From the NCBI RefSeq assembly GCF_006715785.1, contig NZ_VFNX01000001.1, forward strand, positions 4,940,001 through 5,004,000: DNA of 64,000 nucleotides, in the 5' to 3' direction. Positions 6,524 through 14,747 of the stretch are shown piece after piece. Source of the stretch: Streptomyces puniciscabiei. Its GTDB lineage: Bacteria > Actinomycetota > Actinomycetes > Streptomycetales > Streptomycetaceae. The position numbers were made by a program, and so were the translations under genes. The notes beneath the pieces are model-generated. The model saw only the letters and a list, made by a program, of their open reading frames with translations, searched no databases and was not told where the DNA came from. Position 1 is the stretch's first letter, and each line of letters opens with the position of its first letter.

Positions 6524-8563
6524 ATGGCCCTGGACACGCACGGCACGGAGAAGGAGATCAAGGCCGCCGAGCACGTCACCGGCAATGTGTTCGTCTCGAT
6601 CGGCGCCCTGCTCCTCGGACTGCTGCTCGCCGCGCTCGACCAGACGATCGTGTCGACCGCGCTGCCCACCATCGTCAGCGATCTCGGCGGTCTGGAGCAC
6701 CTGTCCTGGGTGGTCACCGCCTATCTGCTGGCCTCGACCGCCGCGACCCCGCTGTGGGGCAAGCTCGGCGACCAGTACGGCCGCAAGAGGCTGTTCCAGA
6801 CCGCCATCGTCATCTTCCTCGTCGGCTCCGCGCTGTGCGGCATGGCGCAGGACATGCCCCAGCTGATCGGCTTCCGCGCACTGCAGGGGCTGGGCGGTGG
6901 CGGCCTGATGGTGCTGTCCATGGCGATCGTCGGCGACATCGTGCCGCCGCGTGAACGCGGGCGCTACCAGGGGCTGTTCGGGGCGGTGTTCGGGGCGACC
7001 AGTGTGCTCGGCCCGCTGCTCGGCGGGCTGTTCACCGAGCATCTGAGCTGGCGCTGGGTGTTCTACGTCAACCTGCCCGTCGGTGCCGTCGCGCTCGCCG
7101 TGATCGCCACCGCCCTGCGCATCCCGCGCCGCACCGCCCACCACGTCATCGACTACCTGGGTACCTTCCTGATCGCCGCCGTCGCCACCTGCCTGGTCCT
7201 GGTCGCCTCCCTCGGCGGTACGACCTGGTCCTGGGGCTCGACGCAGATCGTCGGGCTCATCGGACTGGGCCTGCTGCTGGCCGTGGCGTTCGTGGCCGTC
7301 GAGCGGACGGCCGCCGAACCCGTGCTGCCGCTGAAGCTGTTCGGCATCCGCACCTTCACCCTCGCCGCTGTCATCAGCTTCATCGTCGGTTTCGCCATGT
7401 TCGGCGCGATGACCTATCTGCCGACGTTCCTGCAGGTGGTGCACGGCATCTCGCCGACCCTGTCCGGCGTGCACATGCTGCCCATGGTGGTCGGCCTGCT
7501 GCTGTCGTCCACGATCTCCGGACAGATCGTCAGCCGCACCGGCCGCTGGAAGGTCTTCCCGCTCACCGGCACCGCCGTCACCGCCCTCGGCCTGCTCCTC
7601 CTCCACCGGCTCGACGAGCACAGCCCGACCGCCGAGATGAGCGTCTACTTCTTCGTGTTCGGCCTCGGCCTCGGCCTGGTCATGCAGGTCCTCGTCCTCA
7701 TCGTGCAGAACGCGGTGTCGTACGAGGACCTGGGCGTCGCCACCTCCGGCGCGACCTTCTTCCGCTCCATCGGCGCCTCCTTCGGCGTGGCGATCTTCGG
7801 CACGGTGTTCGCGAGCCGCCTCGGCGACAAACTCGCCGCCGCCTTCCGGGGCGCCCATCTGCCGCCCGGCGTGAACGCGAACGCCCTGAAGTCCGACCCG
7901 CGCGGCATCGCCGCCCTGCCGCCCGCCCTGCGCCCGGCGGCCCTGCACGCGTACGCGTCCGCCATCACCGACGTCTTCCTCTACGCCGCCCCCGTCGCCG
8001 TCCTCGGCTTCCTGCTGGCCTGGTTCCTGAAGGAGGACCCGCTGCGCGGCTCGGTCACCGCGCCGGACGCCTCCGAGACCATCCCGCCCAACCCGGTGGA
8101 GCGGTCCTCCTACGACGAGTGCTGCCGCGCCCTGTCGCTGCTCGGCACCCGCGAGGGACGCCGCGAGATCTACCGGAAGATCACCGAACGGGCCGGGTAC
8201 GACCTGCTGCCCGCCGCCAGCTGGATGCTGCTGCGCATCCGCAAGTACGGCTCCGTCGAGCCGGGCGTGCTCGCTGAGCGCAGTCCCGTCCCGCTGGAGG
8301 CCGTCCTCGCCGCCGCCCGCCAGGTCGAGGAACGGCAGCTCGCCGAACGCCAGGGCCTGGACCTGTACTTGACTCCCTCCGGCCGCGTGGTCGCCGAACA
8401 CCTCGCCAAGGCCCGCGAGGAGTCCCTCGCCGAACTCCTCGGCGACTGGTGGGAGCCCGGCCGATCCACCGACCTGACCCAGCTCGTGCGGGAACTCACC
8501 GGCGAACTGTGCGGCACGGACCGCGAACGACCGCACGACGCGACCGGCGCCAAGGTCAGCTGA
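6524..8563 (+). CDS. MFS drug exporter (DHA2/EmrB type) fused to a winged-helix domain
   Basis: A 679-residue protein. Residues 1-530 form a 14-segment DHA2 transporter: motif A is GKLGDQYGRKRLF, motif C is GAVFGATSVLGPLLGG, and the first helix carries the LDQTIVSTALPTI signature. After the last membrane helix comes a soluble tail of about 140 residues containing ASWMLLRIRKYGSVEPGVLAERS, then LTPSGRVVAEHLAKARE, which reads like a MarR-type winged helix. The tail would lie in the cytoplasm. Start at ATG 6524 with GGGAGGT 6 bases upstream. Its 3' end overlaps the convergent GNAT gene by 8 bases. Probably a proton-driven multidrug exporter. Confidence 0.9.
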   Translation: MALDTHGTEKEIKAAEHVTGNVFVSIGALLLGLLLAALDQTIVSTALPTIVSDLGGLEHLSWVVTAYLLASTAATPLWGKLGDQYGRKRLFQTAIVIFLVGSALCGMAQDMPQLIGFRALQGLGGGGLMVLSMAIVGDIVPPRERGRYQGLFGAVFGATSVLGPLLGGLFTEHLSWRWVFYVNLPVGAVALAVIATALRIPRRTAHHVIDYLGTFLIAAVATCLVLVASLGGTTWSWGSTQIVGLIGLGLLLAVAFVAVERTAAEPVLPLKLFGIRTFTLAAVISFIVGFAMFGAMTYLPTFLQVVHGISPTLSGVHMLPMVVGLLLSSTISGQIVSRTGRWKVFPLTGTAVTALGLLLLHRLDEHSPTAEMSVYFFVFGLGLGLVMQVLVLIVQNAVSYEDLGVATSGATFFRSIGASFGVAIFGTVFASRLGDKLAAAFRGAHLPPGVNANALKSDPRGIAALPPALRPAALHAYASAITDVFLYAAPVAVLGFLLAWFLKEDPLRGSVTAPDASETIPPNPVERSSYDECCRALSLLGTREGRREIYRKITERAGYDLLPAASWMLLRIRKYGSVEPGVLAERSPVPLEAVLAAARQVEERQLAERQGLDLYLTPSGRVVAEHLAKAREESLAELLGDWWEPGRSTDLTQLVRELTGELCGTDRERPHDATGAKVS

Positions 8564-9053
8564 CCGCCAGCTCCTTGCGGAACCAGTGCTCGGCGTGGAC
8601 GTCGTCGTTGTGCGGGCCGGTCTCCGTGTAGCCGAGTCGGGCGTACAGGGCGCGGGCCTCCACCAGGTCGCCGCGGGTGTCCAGGATCAGCCGCCGGGCG
8701 CCGAGGGAGCGGGCGGCCTCCTCGGCGGCGGCCACCAGTCGCGGGGCCCCGCCCCTGCCGCGCAGACGCTCGTACACGAACACCCGGGTCAGTTCCGCCG
8801 TGTCGGGCTCCAGCAGCCGTACCCCCGCCGAACCGGCGGGCTCGCCCCCGTACCGGCCGACGAGCAACTGCCCGGTGGGAGGGGCGAGTTCGGATCCGGT
8901 CGTGGCCGCGATCTCCCGCTCCAGCTCGCCGGGGTCGGTGCGGCGGCCCTCGTGCAGCAGATACCAGCGGTCGCTGACCTCCGTGTAGTACGCCCGCCAC
9001 AGGGCGGCGGCGACCGGGGAGTCGTACGGTTCCGGGGCGATCGTCCACGTCAT
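8556..9053 (-). CDS. GNAT family N-acetyltransferase
   Basis: A 165-residue acetyltransferase. The acetyl-CoA loop is ELTRVFVYERLRGRGGAPRLVAAAEEAA (R/Q-x-x-G-x-G/A at RGRGGA), followed by RRLILDTRGDLVEARALYARLGY, the usual strand-helix before the C-terminal WFRKEL strand. The substrate is unknown; such enzymes acetylate amines or antibiotics. Start ATG 9053 (MTWTIAPEPYD) is chosen; ATG 9062 is an in-frame alternative with a better spaced GAAGAG. It is divergent from the WYL regulator, so the regulator may control it. Confidence 0.85.
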   Translation of the reverse strand: MTWTIAPEPYDSPVAAALWRAYYTEVSDRWYLLHEGRRTDPGELEREIAATTGSELAPPTGQLLVGRYGGEPAGSAGVRLLEPDTAELTRVFVYERLRGRGGAPRLVAAAEEAARSLGARRLILDTRGDLVEARALYARLGYTETGPHNDDVHAEHWFRKELAVS

Positions 9054-9114
9054 GCCGGCCATTGTGGGCGCTCTTCGCCGTGCCGCCGAGCGCGTTTTCC
9101 GCAGACTGGGTGCC

Positions 9115-9837
9115 GTGAACCGCACCGACCGTCTCTACGCCCTCGTCGAGGAGTTGCGCGCCGCCGCTCCCCGGCCCCGCAGTGCCCGGGTGCTCGCCCG
9201 GCGCTTCGAGGTCAGCGTCCGCACCATCGAGCGGGACCTGGCCGCGTTGCAGCAGTCCGGCGTGCCCGTCCACGCCGAGCCGGGCCGCAGCGGCGGGTAC
9301 GTGCTCGACCGGGAGCGGACGCTGCCGCCGCTGACCATCACCCCGGCCGAGGCGACCGCCCTCGCCGTGGCCCTGCACGCCCTGGCCGGGACGCCGTTCG
9401 CGGCGGACGGGCGCAGCGCGCTGCACAAGGTGCTGGCCGTGATGCCGGAACGGGAGCGCAGGGCGGCGGCCGAGCTGACCGAGCGGGTACGGCTGCTGGT
9501 CCCGGCCGCCCGCCCGGAGCGGCCCGCCGGCCCTGTGGTGCCCGGCGCGCTGCGGGAAGCGCTGACCGCGGGCCGCGTGCTGCGGCTGGAGTATGCCGAC
9601 GCCGCCGGCCGGATCACCGCCCGGGACGTGGAGCCGCTCGGCTTCCTCGGCGGCGAGGAGCACTGGTACCTGGCGGCGTGGTGCCGGCTGCGGGACGCGC
9701 CGCGCGGCTTCCGGCTGGACCGGGTCCGCGCGGCGACGGCCCTGGACGAGCGGGCCCCGCACCGCGCCGTCGACCTCGCCGCCCTCGACACGCTCGGCTC
9801 CGACGTCGTACCGCTCGACGCGGCGACGGTCCTCTGA
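9115..9837 (+). CDS. HTH/WYL-domain transcriptional regulator (YafY type)
   Basis: A 240-residue regulator. The N-terminal winged helix runs over VNRTDRLYALVEELRA to SVRTIERDLAALQQSGVPV (residues 1-55) with a wing at RSGGYVL. The C-terminal WYL domain carries VLRLEYADAAGRITARDVEPLGFL and HWYLAAWCRLR, the ligand-binding strand pair of the family. WYL regulators respond to nucleotides or DNA damage products, or act as local repressors. Start at GTG 9115; the 60-bp longer frame from 9052 has no family similarity and would overlap the GNAT start. The SnoaL gene is 59 bases downstream, in the same orientation. Confidence 0.85.
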   Translation: MNRTDRLYALVEELRAAAPRPRSARVLARRFEVSVRTIERDLAALQQSGVPVHAEPGRSGGYVLDRERTLPPLTITPAEATALAVALHALAGTPFAADGRSALHKVLAVMPERERRAAAELTERVRLLVPAARPERPAGPVVPGALREALTAGRVLRLEYADAAGRITARDVEPLGFLGGEEHWYLAAWCRLRDAPRGFRLDRVRAATALDERAPHRAVDLAALDTLGSDVVPLDAATVL

Positions 9838-9896
9838 CGGATGTGACGGCAATCACCGACAGGGGGGTGTCGCGGGCCGGGCGGAGGCTGATGCCC

Positions 9897-10307
9897 ATGA
9901 CAACGACGCAACGGACCCCCGCACTCACCCCTGCCACCGGCATCGCCCTCTTCGACCGCTGGACCGCCCTGTGGAACGGCGACTTCAGCGACCCGGAGGC
10001 CTTCCTCGCGCCCGGCTTCCGCATCCGCTTCGGCAACGACCCCGAGCGCGGGGCCGCCACCGACGAGGTGTACGGCCCCGCCGGGATCGTCGGCCTGGTC
10101 TCCGCCTTCCGCGACGAGCGGCCCGGGCTGCGGTACACCGTCGACGGCACGCCGACGGTGGACGGCGCTCTCGGCCGGGTCGCCTGCTGCTGGTACGTGA
10201 CCCAGGCGGACGGCACCCAGAAGAGCGGGATCGATCTGCTGGAGGTGGTGGACGGGCGGATCGCCACGGTCTGGTCGGTGACCGGGCTGCGTCGCTTCGC
10301 GCACTGA
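9897..10307 (+). CDS. SnoaL/NTF2-like protein
   Basis: A 136-residue single-domain protein of the cone-shaped NTF2-like fold: a first helix with FDRWTALWNGDFSDPEAFLAPGFRIRFG, then strands with VACCWYVTQADGTQKSGIDLLEVVDGRIATVWSVTG. This family covers small-molecule isomerases, cyclases and hydrolases as well as non-enzymatic proteins; no catalytic residues can be assigned. Start at ATG 9897 gives GGAGG spacing of 9 bases; the ATG two codons earlier is too close to it. Probably co-transcribed with the WYL regulator upstream. Confidence 0.75.
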   Translation: MTTTQRTPALTPATGIALFDRWTALWNGDFSDPEAFLAPGFRIRFGNDPERGAATDEVYGPAGIVGLVSAFRDERPGLRYTVDGTPTVDGALGRVACCWYVTQADGTQKSGIDLLEVVDGRIATVWSVTGLRRFAH

Positions 10308-10384
10308 CCACCGTTTGTGGCTCCCCTTCCGGGTCACCCGGAGGGGGAGCCGGTCAGCGGGGCCGGCGGGATCGGAAGGGAAGC

Positions 10385-11035
10385 ATGTCCACTGGCATGA
10401 TCGTGTTGACCGTGATCGTGGCGGTCGTGGTCGTCGCCGCGGCCACCGCCCCGTTCGTGCGCGGCCGCGGACGGTACGGCGGGCCCGGCCTGAAGCGGCG
10501 CTTCGGACCCGAGTACGAGCGCGCCGTCGCCCTGCACGACGGGGACACCAAGGCCGCCGAACAGGAGCTCGCCGAGCGCGTCGAACGCCACGGCGACCTG
10601 CGGGAACGGCCACTGGACTCGGCCGGGCACGAGCACTACGCGGCCCGCTGGGCGGCCGTGCAGGAACACTTCGTCGCCTCGCCGCGGCAGGCGGTGGCCG
10701 AGGCCGACCAGCTGCTCGCGGAGCTCGCGGCCGCGCGCGGCTACCCGGACGGCGGGCGCTACGACGAGCAGGTCGCCGCGCTGTCCGTGCACCACGCCGA
10801 CCACGTCGACGGCTACCGGCAGGTGCACCGGGTGGCCCGTGCCGGGGCGCGCGACGGGCTGACCGAGGCCGGCTCCGGGACCGAGGAGATGCGTACCGCG
10901 CTCGTCGGCGCCCGCGCCCTCTTCGACGACCTGACCCACCCCTCCGGGGAGACCGGCCGTCACCGGGCGACCCACGCCCGCGGCCGCTCCCACACCCCCA
11001 GGGCCTTCAACAGGAGCCACCTGAAGGAGAGTTGA
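10385..11035 (+). CDS. Membrane-anchored hypothetical protein with a repeated paralogous domain
   Basis: A 216-residue protein. Residues 1-25 form one membrane segment (MIVLTVIVAVVVVAAATAPFV), then a charged soluble part. The core HYAARWAAVQEHFVASPRQAVAEADQLLAELAAARGY followed by VDGYRQVHRVA resembles the C-terminal domain of the next gene. Rich in helices and charge, probably coiled coil. Start at ATG 10385 after GGAAGGGAAGC. The neighbour begins 5 bases after the stop, so the two are an operon. Function unknown; I do not recognise a characterised homologue. Confidence 0.7.
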   Translation: MSTGMIVLTVIVAVVVVAAATAPFVRGRGRYGGPGLKRRFGPEYERAVALHDGDTKAAEQELAERVERHGDLRERPLDSAGHEHYAARWAAVQEHFVASPRQAVAEADQLLAELAAARGYPDGGRYDEQVAALSVHHADHVDGYRQVHRVARAGARDGLTEAGSGTEEMRTALVGARALFDDLTHPSGETGRHRATHARGRSHTPRAFNRSHLKES

Positions 11036-11040
11036 GCATC

Positions 11041-11793
11041 ATGTCGGACAGCACGAGCGGCCCCGCCGACGAGCGTCCGACCGGCCGTTTCCGCCGGCCG
11101 CCGGACGAGGACTGGACCCCGGAGGACATGCCGCTGGGCCACCACACGCCGAGAGACCCCCTGCCGGAGGAACGGCTCCCCGGCGAACCGCCGCCGGGCG
11201 CCACCTCCCGCCTCCCCGGCTCGATCGGCCCCGGCAGGAACGGCCTGACAGCCGACGACCTCACCCCGGAGGACACACCCCCACACCCACCGGGCCCCGG
11301 GTACGAGAGCCCGATGCCGGATGACGGGCTGGGGGTGCCGTCCTCTGGGGAGGTGACCGGGCGGGAGGCGCACACCACCGAGTCCAGGGCGCCGGACGCG
11401 TGGCCGACGGCACCGGGCGGTACCGGCGCACCCGGCACCCCGGCGGCGGCCGCAGGCGCACCGGCCCCCGGCGTCGGCGAGCCGGCCCCGGCTCCCTCCG
11501 GTACCGGCGCCCCCCTGCTGCCCCACGACGAGACGGCCCGCTGGGAGCAGCGGATGCGGCAGCTGGCCGTCGGGTTCGTGGACGAGCCCCGGGGCGCGGT
11601 CGAGCAGGCCGATCATGTGCTGGAGGAGATCGCGGAGCGGTTCGAGGAGGCCGTGGAGCGGCGGCGGCGCACGCTGCGGCGGTCCTGGGAGGCCTCCGAG
11701 GACCGTGGACCCGGCACGGACACCGACACCGAGCAGCTCCGGCTGGCGCTGCGCGACTACCAGGAGCTGGCCGGGCGCCTGCTACACATCTGA
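11041..11793 (+). CDS. Hypothetical protein, acidic Pro-rich linker plus paralogous C-terminal domain
   Basis: A 250-residue soluble protein. Residues 1-155 are low-complexity and Pro/Gly/Glu-rich with repeated T-P-E-D-M/T-P motifs (DWTPEDMP, DLTPEDTP). Residues 160-250 (ARWEQRMRQLAVGFVDEPRGAVEQADHVLEEIAERFEEA and ALRDYQELAGRLL) match the core of the preceding membrane-anchored protein in order and spacing. Start at ATG 11041 with GAAGGAGAG upstream. Its end overlaps the convergent DUF1992 gene by 12 bases. The two-gene pair may form a membrane-tethered hetero-oligomer; that is inference. Confidence 0.7.
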   Translation: MSDSTSGPADERPTGRFRRPPDEDWTPEDMPLGHHTPRDPLPEERLPGEPPPGATSRLPGSIGPGRNGLTADDLTPEDTPPHPPGPGYESPMPDDGLGVPSSGEVTGREAHTTESRAPDAWPTAPGGTGAPGTPAAAAGAPAPGVGEPAPAPSGTGAPLLPHDETARWEQRMRQLAVGFVDEPRGAVEQADHVLEEIAERFEEAVERRRRTLRRSWEASEDRGPGTDTDTEQLRLALRDYQELAGRLLHI

Positions 11794-12210
11794 ACGATCA
11801 CGTCCGGCGGCAGCCCTGCGCTGCCGCCACTCGCGTACGACCTCCTCGACGTCGTACGGCTTCCTGCCCAGCGGGGGACCGGGCGGCGGCTTGAACATCA
11901 TGTCCTTGATCTTGACGTTGACGTCCTCGATGATCTTCCGGGCGATCCGCTCGGAGGGTGCCGCGCAGGCCGCCGCGAGCGCGTCCTCGGCCTCCTTGCG
12001 CAGGGCGAGCGCGGGCGGCAGCACGGACAGACCCTCGCGCGCCATCTTCCGCTTGACCCACCACAGTTCGTCATAGGCGGAGTCGAGACCGGCGGGCAGC
12101 GGCTCACCCGTGCCCGGCAGCCGCTCGAACTCACCCCGCCCCTGCGCGTCACGGATCTGCTTGTCCACCCAGGACTCGAACGGCACACCCGGTGGCTTTC
12201 GCTCGGTCAT
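11782..12210 (-). CDS. DUF1992 (DnaJ-C28 conserved domain) protein
   Basis: A 142-residue protein with the DUF1992 signature: FESWVDKQIRDAQGRGEFERLPGTGEPL followed by DELWWVKRKMAREGLSVLPPALALRKEAE. This domain was named after the human DNAJC28 protein; bacterial members have no J domain and their role is unknown. It is all-helical and basic, with no membrane segment. Start at ATG 12210 is consistent with the domain beginning almost at the N-terminus. Convergent with the preceding hypothetical pair. Confidence 0.85.
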   Translation of the reverse strand: MTERKPPGVPFESWVDKQIRDAQGRGEFERLPGTGEPLPAGLDSAYDELWWVKRKMAREGLSVLPPALALRKEAEDALAAACAAPSERIARKIIEDVNVKIKDMMFKPPPGPPLGRKPYDVEEVVREWRQRRAAAGRDRSDV

Positions 12211-12325
12211 GAGCCCATTGTGCCGGACGCGGCCCCGCCGGGCGTTTTATCATGCGGCGGCGGCACGGCAATCCGGCCGCACTGCAACGATGGTCGTGCA
12301 GAGGGTCGTACAGGGGGAAACGCAC

Positions 12326-12718
12326 GTGCTCGAACTCACCATGGCCACCGTCTCCGGGGCCGACGCGGGCGCCACGGCCGGGATGACGATGGCCGAGGCG
12401 CCGAGCGAGCCGGGCGCCGTGCTCCGGGTCGGCCGGGACGCCTCCGTGTGCCGGCTGGTCACCCCCGAGGACTGGCTGTTCGTCTCCCGGGTCCACCTGG
12501 AGTTCCTCTGCGGCCCCGACGGCGGCTGGCACCTCACCTGGCTGCGCGGCTCACAGGCCGAGCCGTCGTCCGAAGTGCGGCTGATGGCCGGGGAGTACGC
12601 GCAGCCCCTCGGCTACGGCGCGACCGTGCCGCTGCCGCGCGGTGGGTCCGGCGAGATCGTCGTGCAGGACCGCACCGCGCCGCGCAGCGTCAACGTCGGC
12701 TTCTACCACGAGGCCTGA
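12326..12718 (+). CDS. FHA-like domain protein
   Basis: A 130-residue protein that looks like a stand-alone FHA fold: LRVGRDASVCRLV matches the G-R/S phosphothreonine-binding start, and WLFVSRVHLEF the S-x-x-H motif. FHA domains bind phosphothreonine in Ser/Thr-kinase signalling; no kinase gene is nearby. The frame is open from 12110. I chose GTG 12326 because GGGGGAAA lies 8-12 bases upstream; ATG 12290 is an alternative giving 12 more residues. It is convergent with the O-methyltransferase. Confidence 0.65.
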   Translation: MLELTMATVSGADAGATAGMTMAEAPSEPGAVLRVGRDASVCRLVTPEDWLFVSRVHLEFLCGPDGGWHLTWLRGSQAEPSSEVRLMAGEYAQPLGYGATVPLPRGGSGEIVVQDRTAPRSVNVGFYHEA

Positions 12719-12745
12719 GCCCGGGCCCGGCGGCGACGAGAGGGC

Positions 12746-13417
12746 TCAGTCCAGCACCCGGGCCAGCGCGAAGCCGTCGTAGCCCTTGCTGCCGACCGTC
12801 TGGATCGCGGTGCCGCTCAGCCTCGGGTGGGTGCCGATCAGCTCGATCGCGGCGCGCGTGCCCACGACGTCGGGCTCGGGGCTGCTCGCGTCGACGACCC
12901 GGCCGCCGCGCACCACGTTGTCCACGATGATCAGGCTGCCGGTGCGGGTGAGGCGCAGCGCCCACTCCACGTAGTGGGCGTTGTTGGCCTTGTCGGCGTC
13001 GATGAACACCAGGTCGAACGGGGCCGGGTTCTCGTCGGCGAGCTTGGGCAGCGACTCCAGGGCCGGACCCACCCGCACCTCCGCGATCCGGTCCAGGCCG
13101 GCCCGGGCGAGGTTCCGGGTGGCCACCTCCGCGTGCTTGGCGTTGTACTCCAGCGACACCAGCCGGCCGTCCTCGGGCAGGGCCCGGGCCAGCCAGATCG
13201 TGCTGTAGCCGCCGAGTGTGCCGATCTCCAGGATGTGCCGCGCGCCCTGCGCCTGGGCGAGCAGCTGGAGGAACTTGCCCTGCGCCGCCGTGACGGAGAT
13301 GTGCGGCAGACCGGCTGCGTCGTTCTCCCGCAGGGCCGCCTGCAGCGCCTCGTCATCGGGGGCGAGCCGGCTGGTGAAGTAGTCGTCGACGTCGTCCCAG
13401 AGCTGGGAGTCGCTCAT
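12746..13417 (-). CDS. Class I SAM-dependent O-methyltransferase (catechol OMT type)
   Basis: A 223-residue methyltransferase of the Methyltransf_3 family. The SAM-binding motif I is HILEIGTLGGYSTIWLA (about residues 62-78), the acidic adenosine-binding residue is in RLVSLEYN, and the metal ligands of the cation-dependent family are visible as LVFIDADKANN and LIIVDNV. These enzymes methylate catechols and other phenolics with Mg2+. Start at ATG 13417, with AAAGGCAGCAGGAG upstream; the longer frame to 13825 is not protein-like. No partner gene indicates the natural substrate. Confidence 0.9.
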   Translation of the reverse strand: MSDSQLWDDVDDYFTSRLAPDDEALQAALRENDAAGLPHISVTAAQGKFLQLLAQAQGARHILEIGTLGGYSTIWLARALPEDGRLVSLEYNAKHAEVATRNLARAGLDRIAEVRVGPALESLPKLADENPAPFDLVFIDADKANNAHYVEWALRLTRTGSLIIVDNVVRGGRVVDASSPEPDVVGTRAAIELIGTHPRLSGTAIQTVGSKGYDGFALARVLD

Positions 13418-13464
13418 GCTCCTGCTGCCTTTCCCGAGTGTCTGCCGTTCCCGCACACATCGTC

Positions 13465-14592
13465 TCAGCCGACGGGCGCCGACGGGGGGAAAGGCGGCGG
13501 AGCCTGTACGGGCGGCGGCGCAATCACCGGCCGCCGGGAGCGCCGTACGACGATCACGGCGCCGGCGGCGGCGACCAGCAGGAGTGCTCCGCCCATGGTG
13601 AGCAGCCAGGCCGGGATCCCGGCGACCGCTCGCATCCGGTAGTCGTAGATCACCTGCTGGACCGGGGCGTCGGTGGCGGCGCGGCGCAGCTCGTGGTCGC
13701 CGGAGATGCGGGCGGGCTCGGGAAACCGCTGAGTGAGCGCGGTCAGGTACGGCGTGCCGGCGGCCAGCCCGCCGAGGGCGCCGGCCTGCGTGTGGAGGCG
13801 GCCCGCGAAGACCACGCCGGGCCACGGGCCGCCGATCGTGGTGCGGGTCTCCATGCGGTGGGCGGCGAGGACGTACAGGCCGAGCGACTGCGGGGTACGG
13901 GCCAGCCGGGACAGCCGCATCGGGTAGACCGGACGGTCGGCGGCGAACGTGAGGTGGAGGGGGTCCAGCGCGCCGTGCAGCGCGGTGCCCCGGGCGTCCG
14001 GGGCGAGCCGGACGGCCACGTACTCCCAGCGCCGGTCGACGTACGGCTGCAGGGCCGTCCGCAGCCGGGCGGGCAGGGGGAAGCCGTGGGCGTGCAGCCA
14101 GTCGCCGAGGGCCGCCGGGTCGGTGGCGGTCAGCCGGGCCACGTCGAACGGGCCGAGCCGCTGGCGACCGACCACACCCACGCCGCCGGCGGCCTCGGGC
14201 GGTGCGGCGGCGTCTCCCGCGTCATGGCTGTCGAAGGGCCAGTCGCCGTTCTTCGGCCAGAAGTAGTACCGGGTGCGGTGGACGGGCTGGATGGCCCTGG
14301 ACAGCTGGTCGAAGAGCGCGGGATCGCCGAGGCGGACGGTCGCCCGGTGCGGGACCGGCATGATCCAGGCGGCGTGCCGGGCGTCGCCGTTCACCGTCAG
14401 CCGCATCACGATCTGCTCCTGACGGCCGTCCCAGCGCAGCACGGACTGCTCCTGGGCGACGGATATCTCCGCCGCCGGATCCGGCACCATCGCCCCGCAC
14501 CCACAGGCGTAGGCCGGGGCGATGAGCCAGGACAGCTGCACGCCGAGGAGGGCGAGGACCAGGGTGACTATGCGAGCGCGGGCTTGTTTCAC
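13465..14592 (-). CDS. DUF2330 secreted/membrane protein
   Basis: A 375-residue protein with an N-terminal signal (ARIVTLVLALLGVQLSWLIAPAYA) followed at once by the conserved CGCGAM motif, an extracellular domain of about 290 residues with the DUF2330 pattern (QEQIVMRLTVNGDARHAAWIMPVP, RRWEYVAVRL), and a C-terminal membrane anchor (IPAWLLTMGGALLLVAAAGAVIVV) with a Pro-rich tail. Function of DUF2330 is unknown. Start GTG 14592 is chosen because residues upstream in the frame belong to an intergenic repeat. It lies just downstream of that repeat in its 5' flank. Confidence 0.8.
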   Translation of the reverse strand: MKQARARIVTLVLALLGVQLSWLIAPAYACGCGAMVPDPAAEISVAQEQSVLRWDGRQEQIVMRLTVNGDARHAAWIMPVPHRATVRLGDPALFDQLSRAIQPVHRTRYYFWPKNGDWPFDSHDAGDAAAPPEAAGGVGVVGRQRLGPFDVARLTATDPAALGDWLHAHGFPLPARLRTALQPYVDRRWEYVAVRLAPDARGTALHGALDPLHLTFAADRPVYPMRLSRLARTPQSLGLYVLAAHRMETRTTIGGPWPGVVFAGRLHTQAGALGGLAAGTPYLTALTQRFPEPARISGDHELRRAATDAPVQQVIYDYRMRAVAGIPAWLLTMGGALLLVAAAGAVIVVRRSRRPVIAPPPVQAPPPFPPSAPVG

Positions 14593-14640
14593 GGGGCAAC
14601 AGACGGCGCCGCGCCCGCAAACGGTTCCGGCATGGGGAAG

Positions 14641-14706
14641 CGCCCCGAAGGGGCGCGGGGCTGTGTTCAATGTGCGGCTCCGCCGCGTGGGCGCGACCAG
14701 CCACAG
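14641..14706 (+). repeat. Streptomyces-type GC-rich repeat, copy B
   Basis: Begins CGCCCCGAAGGGGCGCGGGG, contains a CGGCTCCGCCG hairpin, and ends GGGCGCGACCAGCCACAG. It lies between the MHS transporter stop (14748) and the DUF2330 start (14592), both on the minus strand. Its first 14 bases can fold as a tight hairpin and may act as a terminator. Confidence 0.8.
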
Positions 14707-14747
14707 TCCACCCGCACCCGGGACACGGCAGGAAACCCCTACGGCGC

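Noticed and set aside
12110..12325. Upstream extension of the FHA-like gene frame
   Set aside because: It is antisense to the DUF1992 gene and the preferred start has a better ribosome site; the extension lacks FHA similarity.
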